A stretch of 55,019 nt of DNA from an uncultured Ruminococcus sp. (lineage in GTDB: Bacteria > Bacillota > Clostridia > Oscillospirales > Ruminococcaceae): NCBI GenBank assembly GCA_902800795.1, contig CADCFQ010000017.1, positions 1 to 55,019 of the forward strand, read 5' to 3'. The notes beneath the pieces are model-generated. The model did not search any database. It was given only the letters and a program-made list of their open reading frames with translations, and was not told the origin of the DNA. Every line of letters begins with the position of its first letter. The first letter of the stretch is position 1. This document shows positions 34,871 through 44,228 of the stretch, one piece after another. The position numbers and the translations under genes were made by a program.

Positions 34871-35800
34871 ATGGCAAAGGTTTATAATAACGTATCAGAA
34901 CTCGTAGGCAGAACCCCTGTGCTCAAGGCATCCAGATTCAGTGCTGATGTTGAGGCAAAGGCAGACATACTTGTTAAGCTGGAGCTTTTCAACCCTGCAG
35001 GAAGCGTTAAGGACAGAGTGGCTGCTGCTATGATCGAGGATGCTGAAAAGAAGGGCATCATCAAGGAAGGCTCCACAATTATCGAGCCTACATCCGGAAA
35101 CACAGGTATCGGTCTTGCATCTATCGGCGTTTCAAAGGGCTATAAGGTCATCCTTACAATGCCTGAGACGATGAGTATCGAGAGAAGAAACCTTCTCAAG
35201 GCTTACGGCGCACAGATAGTCCTCACTGAGGGAGCGAAGGGAATGAAGGGCGCTATAGCTAAGGCTGAGGAGCTTAAGTCTGAGATCGAGGGCGCAGTTA
35301 TCCTCGGACAGTTCGTAAACCCCTCAAACCCTGCTATCCATTTCGCAACGACAGGTCCCGAGATCTGGGAGGACACTGACGGCAAGGTAGATATTTTTGT
35401 TGCAGGTGTCGGCACAGGCGGAACCGTTACCGGTGTAGGGCAGTATCTTAAATCCAAGAATCCTGATGTTAAGGTCTATGCAGTTGAGCCTGCTTCTTCT
35501 CCTGTTCTTTCCGAGGGCAAGAGCGGTCCTCATAAGATCCAGGGTATCGGCGCCGGCTTTGTTCCCGAGGTCCTTGATACTAATGTTTATGACGGTGTTA
35601 TCAAGGTCGAGAACGACAACGCATTCTTTGCCGGAAACAGATTTGCAAAGACAGAGGGCGTCCTTGTAGGAATTTCTTCCGGTGCAGCGCTTTTTGCAGC
35701 AGCAGAGCTTTCCAAGCTTGAAGAGAACAAGGGCAAGACTATCGTAGCTCTTCTTCCTGACACAGGCGAGAGATACCTCTCTACATCCCTGTTTGACTAA
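34871..35800 (+). CDS. cysK: Cysteine synthase (O-acetylserine sulfhydrylase)
   Basis: 309 residues, intact. PLP lysine K47 in AGSVKDR, substrate loop TSGNTGIG, PLP-phosphate loop GTGGTVTG and C-terminal LPDTGERYLS. Makes cysteine from O-acetylserine and sulfide. ACGGAGGT upstream. Monocistronic, between its own promoter and terminator. It is the functional counterpart of the broken copy in operon B. Confidence 0.95.
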   Translation: MAKVYNNVSELVGRTPVLKASRFSADVEAKADILVKLELFNPAGSVKDRVAAAMIEDAEKKGIIKEGSTIIEPTSGNTGIGLASIGVSKGYKVILTMPETMSIERRNLLKAYGAQIVLTEGAKGMKGAIAKAEELKSEIEGAVILGQFVNPSNPAIHFATTGPEIWEDTDGKVDIFVAGVGTGGTVTGVGQYLKSKNPDVKVYAVEPASSPVLSEGKSGPHKIQGIGAGFVPEVLDTNVYDGVIKVENDNAFFAGNRFAKTEGVLVGISSGAALFAAAELSKLEENKGKTIVALLPDTGERYLSTSLFD

Positions 35801-35811
35801 TTGAAAAATAT

Positions 35812-35853
35812 AGCGGTATGCTTCCCAAGTTCAGAGAAGCATACCGCTTTTTT
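35812..35853. terminator. Terminator of cysK
   Basis: AGCGGTATGCTTC pairs with GAAGCATACCGCT, followed by TTTTTT. The stem core recurs in the terminator at 49264-49297. Confidence 0.93.
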
Positions 35854-35855
35854 CA

Positions 35856-36374
35856 TTATATGAGTTCTAATATTTTGTCCTTGATTTCGGAAGCGTTCTC
35901 CGAGATCACAAGGCAGTTCCAGCCGTTGTGTTCAAACACCTCGGCTTTATCAAGCTTTGGTATCTCTTCAGGCTTATAGTCCTTGAACAGCTCTTTTCTC
36001 TGCTCCAGGCGCTCCTCCAGAAGCTCTGTTGCAGAAGACCCGTCTGCAAGCTTTAGAACAGACACCTCGTCGGCTGAACCGTCTTCTCCGCAGATGATAC
36101 CGCCGTCATATATCTTATCGATCTCAATGCCGTACAGCTTTTCGGTAACATTATTGAAGGTATCATTTCCGTAATAAGCTGACTGTGTCATACTGCTGTC
36201 TTCGCATTTTTGAAGTATCTGCTTTGCGTTGACCTCGGCTTTTTGTGATACGCTTTCTGCTTTGCTTTCAACAGCGGAGCTGCTGCTTTCTGACTTACAT
36301 CCTGCAAGCCCCGTTATCATCAAAGCGCAAAGGCCGCAGATAAGTGTCTTTCTGATCAAACTGTTTCTTACCAT
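35856..36374 (-). CDS. Lipoprotein, DUF4358-like
   Basis: 172 residues. Basic N-terminus, hydrophobic helix and lipobox LAGC (lipidated Cys at 26), Ser-rich linker, then a compact domain with IYDGGIICGEDGSADEVSVLKL, which fits DUF4358. Start overlaps the end of pyrD by 7 bases, so it is co-translated with the pyrimidine genes although no functional link is known. Confidence 0.7.
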   Translation of the reverse strand: MVRNSLIRKTLICGLCALMITGLAGCKSESSSSAVESKAESVSQKAEVNAKQILQKCEDSSMTQSAYYGNDTFNNVTEKLYGIEIDKIYDGGIICGEDGSADEVSVLKLADGSSATELLEERLEQRKELFKDYKPEEIPKLDKAEVFEHNGWNCLVISENASEIKDKILELI

Positions 36375-37282
36375 GGCTTTACAGTTCCCACTATCTCGGA
36401 AATGTTCTCAAGGTTATTGTCTATACAGTATTTTTCAAGTCCTTCTATTATCTTGACAGGAGCATAAGGGTCAGCAAAGATCGCAGCACCTACCTGTACA
36501 GCGCTGGCTCCTGCCATCATTATCTCAACAGCATCTTCCCATGTGGCAACACCGCCCATTCCCATGACCGGGATGTTAACAGCGTTTGCGACCTGCCATA
36601 CCATTCTTACGGCAACAGGGAAGACCGCAGGACCGGAAAGACCGCCTACATTGTTTTTAAGTATAGGTCTGCCGGTCTTTATGTTTATCCTCATTCCAAG
36701 AAGTGTGTTTATAAGTGATACTGCATCGGCGCCGTTTGCCTCAACGCTCTTTGCGATATCGGTTATGCTAGTAACATTTGGCGAGAGCTTTACCATAAGC
36801 GGCTTCTTGGTGGCGTCTCTGACAGCCTTAGTCACTGCCCCTGCAACAGCACAGTCAGTTCCGAAAGCGGCTCCTCCTTGTTTAACGTTCGGGCAGGAGA
36901 TGTTAAGCTCGATCATCTCAACATCAGTCTCGTCAACTCTTGCCGCAAGCTCCGCACATTCCTCAACGGAAGCTCCTGCGATATTGGCAATAACAACTAT
37001 ATCGCTTTTTCTTAGGTTCGGCAGTTCGTAGCTGATAAACTTTTCAACTCCGCCGTTCTGGAGCCCTACCGAGTTGAGCATCCCGCTGGGTGTTTCGGCA
37101 ACTCTTGGCCCGGGGTTGCCCTCTCTTCTGTTGAGTGTAGTTCCTTTTACAGATATTCCGCCGAGTGTAGAGAGTGGATAAAGGCTCTCATATTCACGTC
37201 CGTAGCCATAAGTTCCGCTCGCAGGTATTATCGGGTTTTTAAATGTTACACCGCAGAACTGTGTTTCAAGTCTCTTGCTCAT
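36368..37282 (-). CDS. pyrD: Dihydroorotate dehydrogenase B, catalytic subunit
   Basis: 304 residues. FMN TIM-barrel oxidising dihydroorotate to orotate. ASGTYGYG near residue 20, active-site loop with the catalytic cysteine in NISCPNVKQGG (about 127-137), and FMN-phosphate loop GMGGV. Its ATG overlaps the pyrK stop (ATGA), and the two form the class 1B NAD-dependent enzyme. Confidence 0.95.
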   Translation of the reverse strand: MSKRLETQFCGVTFKNPIIPASGTYGYGREYESLYPLSTLGGISVKGTTLNRREGNPGPRVAETPSGMLNSVGLQNGGVEKFISYELPNLRKSDIVVIANIAGASVEECAELAARVDETDVEMIELNISCPNVKQGGAAFGTDCAVAGAVTKAVRDATKKPLMVKLSPNVTSITDIAKSVEANGADAVSLINTLLGMRINIKTGRPILKNNVGGLSGPAVFPVAVRMVWQVANAVNIPVMGMGGVATWEDAVEIMMAGASAVQVGAAIFADPYAPVKIIEGLEKYCIDNNLENISEIVGTVKPW

Positions 37283-38049
37283 TCAAAAACCACCTCCTCA
37301 CTGTCAAATACAGGGCCGTCCTTACAAACGTGTGAATTGAACTCCTCGCCGCTTTTTACAGTCCTGCAAACGCAGACCAGACAAGCACCAACGCCGCAGG
37401 CCATTCGCTGCTCTAACGAGACCTGACATTCGATGCCGTTCTCTTTGCAGATAGCCGTTATGTTCTTGAGCATTATCATAGGTCCGCAGGCATAAACGAT
37501 ATCCGGCTTATCTTTTTCAAGCTCTGCCTTGAAAGCATCAGTAACAAAGCCCTTGATCCCTGCTGTTCCGTCATCGGTACATAGCACGGTCTTTGCTCCT
37601 ACTGCCTTATAATCATCCTGAAGGATAACAGCAGCCATATTCCTGAAGCCTGAGATAACAGTGGCATTCTCACCGTATTCCTTAGCTATTCCAAGCATAG
37701 GGGGCGTACCTATACCGCCGCCGATACAAACAGCTTTCTTGCCTTTTTCAAGCACCTTGAAGCCGTTTCCTAGCGGTGCTATTAGGTCAATAGTATCGCC
37801 TGTGTTAAGCCCTGCAAGTTTTTCAGTACCCTTGCCTCTTATCTCAAATACAAGTCTGATAGTACCCTTTTTCTTGTCTATATCACATAGAGAGATAGGT
37901 CTTCTGAGAAAAAAGCCTTCGGCCGCTGCCTGAACGAACTGGCCTGCTTTTGAAAGCTCTGCTACCTCGGGACAAAGCACTTCGATATCAAAGATGCCTT
38001 TTGCCAGGTTTTTCTTACTGATTATCGGAAATTTTCCCTGCTTGAACAT
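37279..38049 (-). CDS. pyrK: Dihydroorotate dehydrogenase B, electron transfer subunit
   Basis: 256 residues. FAD domain with RRPISLCD, NAD domain with CIGGGIGTPPML, and a C-terminal 2Fe-2S site in ACGVGACLVCVC plus a later Cys (HVCKDGPVF). Passes electrons from PyrD to NAD. First gene of the pyrK-pyrD-lipoprotein unit. Confidence 0.95.
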   Translation of the reverse strand: MFKQGKFPIISKKNLAKGIFDIEVLCPEVAELSKAGQFVQAAAEGFFLRRPISLCDIDKKKGTIRLVFEIRGKGTEKLAGLNTGDTIDLIAPLGNGFKVLEKGKKAVCIGGGIGTPPMLGIAKEYGENATVISGFRNMAAVILQDDYKAVGAKTVLCTDDGTAGIKGFVTDAFKAELEKDKPDIVYACGPMIMLKNITAICKENGIECQVSLEQRMACGVGACLVCVCRTVKSGEEFNSHVCKDGPVFDSEEVVFE

Positions 38050-38080
38050 ATGACCACCCTTTCATATTTTTATTATACTA

Positions 38081-38109
38081 ATTATATCTTAAATTCAGCC
38101 TGTTGTCAA
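38081..38109 (-). promoter_or_regulatory. Promoter of the pyrK operon
   Basis: On the minus strand TTGACA (38109-38104), 17-bp spacer, TATAAT (38086-38081): perfect consensus. Leader only about 25 nt, so there is no room for a PyrR attenuator. The -35 box starts inside the terminator tail of the preceding gene. Confidence 0.88.
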
Positions 38110-38137
38110 GAAAAAAGCCCGACTTTTCATCGGGCTT
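38108..38137 (-). terminator. Terminator of the nucleoside deaminase gene
   Basis: AAGCCCGA/TCGGGCTT stem with 7-nt loop and a run of Ts on the minus strand. The stem overlaps the end of the coding region. Confidence 0.85.
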
Positions 38138-38759
38138 CATCTCTGTTCATACGAACGATCATATCAAACACTTTTTCACATGATTTTCCGCTTTCGGCAA
38201 GTATATCAAGGGTTTTATCTTTGTACAGATGTTCGGCAAGTTCGACTGCATCTTTTCGGGTCAAACGAAATTTATTTATGACCTTATCCGAGCATCCTCT
38301 TTCAAGGTGTCTGAGCTCATAATAGCTCTGGATAGTCAGCTGGAACAATTCAAGCTCTCCGCCTTCATGGATACAGTTCACATTCTTGCTCTTGTAATAC
38401 GGATCGTCGTTAGTTAAATGTATCATTCCGCAGTATTTGTCGTATGCTGCATAGCGGATATTCTTTATATGTCCCATTAGTGCCATACCCATGCACATAG
38501 GACATGGTTCCATTGATGTATAAAGTGTAAGCTCCCATGAGTTGAATTTCCTTGTATCAAGTCTGCGAAGAGCATTTGCCTCTGCGTGAGATATTTCCGT
38601 GTTGACAGTATCCGATTCTCGGCTGCGGTTCCTGTCACTGAGTATAAGTTCTCCTTCTTTATTGTACAGTGCAGCTCCTATCGGTGTACTGCCTGCACAA
38701 AAGGCTTCCCAGGCTTCGCTTAGTACAGTTTGCCACTCGAATGATAACTCTTTCCACAT
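38127..38759 (-). CDS. Nucleoside/nucleotide deaminase
   Basis: 210 residues, CMP/dCMP deaminase zinc-dependent fold. Zinc and catalytic residues H58-A-E60 and PCPMC (C86, C89). The family includes guanine deaminase, tRNA adenosine deaminase and others. The length and the extended C-terminal region (about 130-210) do not match TadA, so a free-base or nucleoside substrate is more likely. Confidence 0.8.
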   Translation of the reverse strand: MWKELSFEWQTVLSEAWEAFCAGSTPIGAALYNKEGELILSDRNRSRESDTVNTEISHAEANALRRLDTRKFNSWELTLYTSMEPCPMCMGMALMGHIKNIRYAAYDKYCGMIHLTNDDPYYKSKNVNCIHEGGELELFQLTIQSYYELRHLERGCSDKVINKFRLTRKDAVELAEHLYKDKTLDILAESGKSCEKVFDMIVRMNRDEAR

Positions 38760-38768
38760 AACTGCACC

Positions 38769-39605
38769 TTAGTTTATAAACTCAAATTCACCGCTTGACC
38801 TTGCCTTATCCATGACCTCATCAAAGTCTTTGCAAAGCTTTGAGTATTTAAGCTTTTCGTCAAGGATGAGAGCTCCACACCATAGCGACACAGCGACCTC
38901 GCCGCCGTTATAAGGAGTCGTCTCGCCGTTATGAGACAGGACTTCCTTGGCGATCTTGCTGACAAGCTCTCTGTCAGTGCTTTCTGTTATCATAACAAAT
39001 TCGTCTCCGCCCATTCTAAGACAAAGCATATTGTCAAGTGCCGCATCGTTTATCCTGCGGAAAGCTTCTATCAGGAACTTGTCGCCTGCTTCTCTTCCAA
39101 GCTCGTTGTTTACCCACATAAGGTTTATCCCGTCAAAGCAAAGAACATAGGTCCCTGCCTGGGATTTCAGATAATCATAAAACTCTCTTACATCAAATTT
39201 CTTAACGTTCATAGCAACTTCTCCTTCCAGATACTCAGGGTTAAGTTTCGGATACAGGATGGGGTTGCCCTTCCATTCTTTCTTAAAGCGGGAAGGCGGG
39301 ATCCCCCAGACTTTTGTAAAAGCCCTGGTGAATACTTCATGAGAGTTATAGCCATACTTTACCGCAGCATCAAGCACGGAGCAGTCATTCTGTAGCATAT
39401 CTCTTCCAGCAAGAGTTATCCTGCGCTTGGTGATATACTCTTTGATGCTTAGGTGAGTGCAGTATTTCCATGTCTTCTGCAGACTTGACAGAGAACAGTA
39501 GCAGTTTGCAGCTATGTCCTCCTGCGAGAAATCCTCTGTAAGGTTATTCTCGATGTATTCAAGCGCAGTGACAAACAGAATGAAGCTGTTTTCATATACT
39601 CTCAT
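38769..39605 (-). CDS. AraC-type HTH / GGDEF fusion protein
   Basis: 278 residues. Residues about 8-110 are a two-helix-turn-helix AraC/XylS DNA-binding domain (YGYNSHEVFTRAFTKVWGIPPSRF is its closing signature region, 85-107). Residues about 150-275 form a short GGDEF domain with an intact GGDEF at 199-203 and FDGINLMWVNN as the metal-loop region. No sensor domain and no membrane segment. DNA binding is thus joined directly to a diguanylate cyclase or c-di-GMP/GTP-sensing module. 9 bp upstream of the deaminase gene. Confidence 0.83.
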   Translation of the reverse strand: MRVYENSFILFVTALEYIENNLTEDFSQEDIAANCYCSLSSLQKTWKYCTHLSIKEYITKRRITLAGRDMLQNDCSVLDAAVKYGYNSHEVFTRAFTKVWGIPPSRFKKEWKGNPILYPKLNPEYLEGEVAMNVKKFDVREFYDYLKSQAGTYVLCFDGINLMWVNNELGREAGDKFLIEAFRRINDAALDNMLCLRMGGDEFVMITESTDRELVSKIAKEVLSHNGETTPYNGGEVAVSLWCGALILDEKLKYSKLCKDFDEVMDKARSSGEFEFIN

Positions 39606-39621
39606 AATTATCCACCATTAA

Positions 39622-39633
39622 AGTAACGTTACT
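39622..39633. promoter_or_regulatory. Palindrome at the start region of the AraC-GGDEF gene
   Basis: Perfect AGTAACGTTACT, about 10 bp downstream of a TGC-TATATT extended -10 (minus strand, 39647-39642), where a repressor would block. It shares the TAACGTTA core with the GATAACGTTATC operators, but its outer bases differ. Confidence 0.5.
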
Positions 39634-39680
39634 ATGTTATAAATATAGCATATCTCTATACAGATTTCTTGATGATTTGA

Positions 39681-39712
39681 GTAAAAATGCCCGGTCTTTA
39701 CAGATCGGGCAT
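39681..39712 (-). terminator. Terminator of pyrF
   Basis: Eleven-pair stem (ATGCCCGGTCT with AGATCGGGCAT, one G-T), TTAC loop, T-run on the minus strand; 6 bp after the pyrF stop. Confidence 0.88.
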
Positions 39713-39717
39713 AATTA

Positions 39718-40656
39718 TCATTCCGGAAGAGCGATCTTAGGAAGGAATGAGATAATGTCTTCCTTCATTCTTATAACTTCTCGCCTTGCTGCCTTTGCAA
39801 AGTCCTTTTCATCGCAGTTCGTTTCTTTCTTATATGCACACATAACGCCTCTCGATGAGTTGACGATAGCACCGAGACCGTTCTCATCGAACGCCTTGGC
39901 AACACCTTCAGCACCGCCGCCCTGTGCACCGTAGCCGGGAACCAGGAAGAATGTGTGGGGCAGGGCCTTTCTCATTTCAGCCAGCTGTTCAGGATAGGTA
40001 GCTCCTACAACAGCGCCGACACCGGAATAGCCATACTTACCCATATCGTTCTTGCCCCAGCGCTCACACATATCGCCGACAGTAGCATAAACTGTCTTGT
40101 TGCCGATCATAAGATCCTGAAGCTCACCCGAGCTCTTGTTCGAGGTCTTTACAAGAACGTAGATGCCCTTGTCATATTTTTTGCACATCTCAAGCAGAGG
40201 ATCGATACCGTCAGAGCCAAGGTATCCGTTGACTGTCAGAGCGTCAGCTCCAAAAGCTTCGACCTGCTCGCCGCCTACATCGGTAAGGCCGAGATGAGCA
40301 GCAGCATAAGCTTCCATAGTAGCACCTATGTCATTTCTTTTGCCGTCGGTGATAACGAACATACCCTTGCTCTTTGCATACTGTATAGTCTTGTAAAGAG
40401 TCTTGACACCCTCGTAGCCGTACATCTCATAGTAAGCAGCCTGGGGCTTGATAGCAGGGCAGATGTCGTGTATCTCATCGATGATCTCTTTGTTGAATTC
40501 GAGAATCGCCTTGGCAGCACCTTTAAGATTCTTGCCGTATTTTTTGAATTTCTTTGCTTTTATAAACTCGGGAACATAGTCGAGCTTAGGGTCAAGTCCG
40601 ACAACGGACGGGTTCTGAGTTTTGACGATGTTCTCTATCAGTCTGTCAAAAGCCAT
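39718..40656 (-). CDS. pyrF: Orotidine 5'-phosphate decarboxylase
   Basis: 312 residues, the longer (type 2) PyrF. Catalytic DGKRNDIG around residues 97-104 and the phosphate loop VPGYGAQGGG. Final step to UMP. Last gene of a minus-strand run; 19 bp after pyrC. Confidence 0.95.
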   Translation of the reverse strand: MAFDRLIENIVKTQNPSVVGLDPKLDYVPEFIKAKKFKKYGKNLKGAAKAILEFNKEIIDEIHDICPAIKPQAAYYEMYGYEGVKTLYKTIQYAKSKGMFVITDGKRNDIGATMEAYAAAHLGLTDVGGEQVEAFGADALTVNGYLGSDGIDPLLEMCKKYDKGIYVLVKTSNKSSGELQDLMIGNKTVYATVGDMCERWGKNDMGKYGYSGVGAVVGATYPEQLAEMRKALPHTFFLVPGYGAQGGGAEGVAKAFDENGLGAIVNSSRGVMCAYKKETNCDEKDFAKAARREVIRMKEDIISFLPKIALPE

Positions 40657-40675
40657 ATTATTACCTCGTTTCTGA

Positions 40676-41944
40676 TTATAACTGATATACGATCTTGCCG
40701 CCGCATATCGTGTAGAGATTTTTGCCTTTTAGTTTTGCTCCCTTGAAGACAGTGTTCTTGCTCTTTGAATTGAGCTCAGATGGAATCACTTCCCATTCAA
40801 GGTCAGGGTCAAAGATGCAAAGGTCTGCTGTCTGCCCGACCTCGATCTTTACTGGGTCGATATTCATTATCTTTCTAGGGTTTACCGACATAAGATATGC
40901 TATCTTATTAAGGTCAGCCTTGCCGGTGTGATAAAGCTGGGTAAGTGTAGCTGCCAGAGAGGTCTCAAGACCGACAACACCGTTAGGAGCAGTTTCAAAG
41001 TCAGCCTTATCCTCTGCCGAGTGAGGAGCATGGTCTGTGATTATGCAGTCAATAGTGCCGTCAAGAACGGCTTCAAGCACTGCCTGTCTGTCTTCCTCTG
41101 TGCGAAGCGGCGGAGACATCCTGAAATCGGCGTCTCTTGCCAGCAGCTTTTCATCTGTAAATGTGAAATAATGAGGTGCAGTCTCACAGGTGACTTTTAC
41201 CCCGTCACGCTTAGCAGCCCTAATAATATTAACGCTGCCTCTGGTTGACACATGACAGATATGCACCCTGGCATCACAGCTCATAGCAAGACAGATCTCA
41301 CGGGCTGTTATATAGTCCTCGGATGCTCTGTCCATGCCTTTGACACCAAGCTGTTCGGATATCTTGCCCTTGTTCATAATGCCGCCGTTTATGATCTTCA
41401 GATCTTCACAGTGTGAAGCAAGGATAAGCCCGTTTTTGTTTGTCATTTCAATAGCCTGACGCATAAGCTCGGCGTTTTCCACCGGCTTGCCGTCGTCAGA
41501 TATCATCTTGACTCCGGCTGCAATAAGCTCAACATAATCGCAGAGCTCTTGACCTGCCATACCCTTTGTGACACAGCCCACCGGGAACACATTTATTCCT
41601 GTCTGCCTTGCTTTGTCGATGATATAGCCGACAGTCTCGGCATTATCTATCGGAGGCTTTGTGTTAGGCATACAGGCAACACCTGTAAAGCCTCCTGCCT
41701 TTGCCGCATTAGCACCAGTTATTATATCTTCTTTATAGACCAGTCCCGGATCACGGAAATGAACGTGCATATCGAACAGGCCGGGCAGGACACAAAGCCT
41801 GCCCTCGCCGTCGATGACCCTTTCATATTCTGTATCTGTTTTACCTATACTTTTGATAACTCCGCCCGAGATCTCGATGTCGGTGACTTCATCAAGTCCG
41901 ACCTGTGGATCACAGACGTGAACATTTTTAATCAGCAGCTCCAT
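40676..41944 (-). CDS. pyrC: Dihydroorotase
   Basis: 422 residues, class I amidohydrolase. Metal motif DMHVHFRDPG (about 58-67), further ligands in SHCED and HICHVS, and ITDHAPHS. Closes carbamoyl-aspartate to dihydroorotate. Directly upstream of pyrF. Confidence 0.95.
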   Translation of the reverse strand: MELLIKNVHVCDPQVGLDEVTDIEISGGVIKSIGKTDTEYERVIDGEGRLCVLPGLFDMHVHFRDPGLVYKEDIITGANAAKAGGFTGVACMPNTKPPIDNAETVGYIIDKARQTGINVFPVGCVTKGMAGQELCDYVELIAAGVKMISDDGKPVENAELMRQAIEMTNKNGLILASHCEDLKIINGGIMNKGKISEQLGVKGMDRASEDYITAREICLAMSCDARVHICHVSTRGSVNIIRAAKRDGVKVTCETAPHYFTFTDEKLLARDADFRMSPPLRTEEDRQAVLEAVLDGTIDCIITDHAPHSAEDKADFETAPNGVVGLETSLAATLTQLYHTGKADLNKIAYLMSVNPRKIMNIDPVKIEVGQTADLCIFDPDLEWEVIPSELNSKSKNTVFKGAKLKGKNLYTICGGKIVYQL

Positions 41945-41963
41945 AAGCCTGCCTCCGCTCTAT

Positions 41964-42485
41964 TTAGTTGTGTCCGCTGTAGAAGGACTCGCCGTAGTTT
42001 TCTCTGTCGCATCTGAAAACATAATCGGTGTTCTCAATGATGAAGTTGCAGGTAGCTCTCTTATCCTCAGGCTTAACGTATTCATCATCTTTGTCAGGAA
42101 GTTCAAGATTCTTATAAGAGATAGTTGTGAAATACCAGAGTTTTGTTCCAAGGTCAAAGGACTTGTCGATCTTCTTAGGATTAAGAAGAATTTGGATACG
42201 GTGATTGTCCTCATCGATCTTGAACCAGCCTTCGGCAACGGTATGAGTGTTTTTGCCCTTTTTGTTTGTCTCATACATCTTGAAGGCCCCTGTCTTGTCA
42301 AAATGCAGCCTAATGCTTTCATCTTCATCATACCATTCACCATAGATGATCTCTCTGGAATCACCCGATTTGGAGGGCTGACTGAAAATATATGTGCATA
42401 CAAAGATAGCAACAATTGCGATAAAAAGGAATAAAAATCCCAGGAAAATCGAAATGATCTTTTTAGCTAAGCTTGGTTTCTTCAT
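41964..42485 (-). CDS. Unknown single-pass membrane protein
   Basis: 173 residues. A basic start, one membrane helix (about 13-35), then an outside domain with GEWYDEDESIRLHFDKTGAF, a lipocalin-like/DUF opening seen in many Clostridia proteins, and a short His/Ser-rich end. Function not recognised. Lies between ilvD and pyrC on the same strand. Confidence 0.65.
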   Translation of the reverse strand: MKKPSLAKKIISIFLGFLFLFIAIVAIFVCTYIFSQPSKSGDSREIIYGEWYDEDESIRLHFDKTGAFKMYETNKKGKNTHTVAEGWFKIDEDNHRIQILLNPKKIDKSFDLGTKLWYFTTISYKNLELPDKDDEYVKPEDKRATCNFIIENTDYVFRCDRENYGESFYSGHN

Positions 42486-42502
42486 GGTTTACCGCCTTTC
42501 AC

Positions 42503-44176
42503 TTACTTCTTGATCTCGAGGATAGCTCCTCTGTTGCCTGATGTTACTAAGGAAGCATATCTTGCGAGATAGCCGGTAGTTACCTTTGGCTCTCTGGGCT
42601 TCCAGTTCTTTCTTCTTTCCTCAAGCACCTCATCGGATACTTTGAGATTGATCGAGCAGTTATCGATGTCGATAGCGATGATGTCGCCCTCTTCAACAAG
42701 CGCTATAGGACCGCCGACAGCAGCTTCGGGAGAAACGTGACCGATAGAAGCACCCTTGGTAGCGCCGCTGAAGCGTCCGTCTGTGATAAGTGCAACTGTC
42801 GAGCCAAGACCCATACCTGCTATCGCAGATGTAGGATTGAGCATCTCTCTCATACCGGGGCCGCCCTTAGGTCCTTCATATCTGATAACAACTACGTCGC
42901 CGGCAACGATCTTGCCGCCTCTTATCGCAGCGATAGCATCTTCCTCGGAGTCAAAAACCCTTGCAGGGCCCTCGTGCTGGAGCATCTCGGGAGCAACAGC
43001 GGATCTCTTTACAACACAGGTGTCAGGAGCAAGGTTGCCCTTGAGAACAGCGATGCCGCCCGTCTGACTGTAGGGGTTATCAATAGGTCTGATAAGTTCG
43101 GTATTCCTGTTTACAACACCCTTGATGTTTTCGCCTAAGGTCTTTCCTGTGCAGGTCATGCACTCGGTATTTATAAGGTCTTTTTTATTGAGCTCGTTAA
43201 GAACTGCGTATACGCCGCCGGCTTCGTTAAGGTCCTCCATATAGGTGTGGCCGGCAGGAGCAAGGTGACAGAGGTTAGGAGTTCTCTTGGAGATCTCGTT
43301 TACGAAATCAAGGTCAAGTTCTACTCCGCATTCATGAGCGATAGCAGGAAGATGGAGCATTGAGTTCGTAGAGCAGCCGAGAGCCATATCAGCTGTGATA
43401 GCATTGATGAATGCATCCTTGGTCATTATGTCTCTTGGTCTTATGTTCTGTCTGTAAAGCTCCATGACCTGCATACCTGCCTTCTTTGCAAGCTTTATTC
43501 TCTCGGAATAAACAGCAGGGATAGTTCCGTTTCCTCTGAGACCCATACCCAGTACCTCGGTCAGACAGTTCATAGAGTTTGCGGTATACATTCCCGAACA
43601 GCTTCCGCAGGTTGGACAAGCCTTGTTTTCAAACTCTTCAACATCTTCAAGAGTGAACTTTCCTGCATTGTATGTACCAACAGCTTCAAACATACTTGAA
43701 AGGGAAGTTTTCTTGCCCTTTACATGGCCGGCAAGCATAGGACCGCCAGAAACGAATATTGTAGGAACGTTTACTCTTGCAGCTGCCATGAGCAGACCGG
43801 GAACGTTCTTGTCACAGTTAGGCACCATAACAAGAGCGTCAAAATGGTGAGCCAGAGCCATACACTCGGTGGAGTCAGCTATAAGGTCACGGGTAACAAG
43901 AGAATACTTCATACCCACATGACCCATAGCAATACCGTCACAGACAGCGATAGCAGGGAACACTATCGGAGTTCCTCCGGCCATTGCAACGCCCAACTTA
44001 ACGGCCTCAACTATCTTGTCGATATTCATGTGGCCGGGAACGATCTCGTTGTATGAAGAAACTATACCAACGAGCGGTCTTCTCATTTCCTCGGCAGTCA
44101 TACCGAGAGCGTTGAACAGTGATCTCTGCGGAGCCTTGTCTACTCCGTCACAGAAAAAAGATTTTGATTCTGACAT
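42503..44176 (-). CDS. ilvD: Dihydroxy-acid dehydratase
   Basis: 557 residues. Iron-sulfur dehydratase of branched-chain amino acid synthesis. Cluster cysteines in CDKNVPG and [14 protein letters not shown], conserved [18 protein letters not shown] near the N-terminus and [10 protein letters not shown] near the C-terminus. Other ilv genes are not in the window. Confidence 0.95.
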   Translation of the reverse strand: MSESKSFFCDGVDKAPQRSLFNALGMTAEEMRRPLVGIVSSYNEIVPGHMNIDKIVEAVKLGVAMAGGTPIVFPAIAVCDGIAMGHVGMKYSLVTRDLIADSTECMALAHHFDALVMVPNCDKNVPGLLMAAARVNVPTIFVSGGPMLAGHVKGKKTSLSSMFEAVGTYNAGKFTLEDVEEFENKACPTCGSCSGMYTANSMNCLTEVLGMGLRGNGTIPAVYSERIKLAKKAGMQVMELYRQNIRPRDIMTKDAFINAITADMALGCSTNSMLHLPAIAHECGVELDLDFVNEISKRTPNLCHLAPAGHTYMEDLNEAGGVYAVLNELNKKDLINTECMTCTGKTLGENIKGVVNRNTELIRPIDNPYSQTGGIAVLKGNLAPDTCVVKRSAVAPEMLQHEGPARVFDSEEDAIAAIRGGKIVAGDVVVIRYEGPKGGPGMREMLNPTSAIAGMGLGSTVALITDGRFSGATKGASIGHVSPEAAVGGPIALVEEGDIIAIDIDNCSINLKVSDEVLEERRKNWKPREPKVTTGYLARYASLVTSGNRGAILEIKK

Positions 44177-44228
44177 AATAATTACCTTCTTTTATTATAT
44201 TTTTTTCTGCAAAGCAGATGAATAATTA

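Noticed and set aside
39955..40746. 263-residue plus-strand open frame opposite pyrF
   Set aside because: Antisense shadow of pyrF with no initiation signal.
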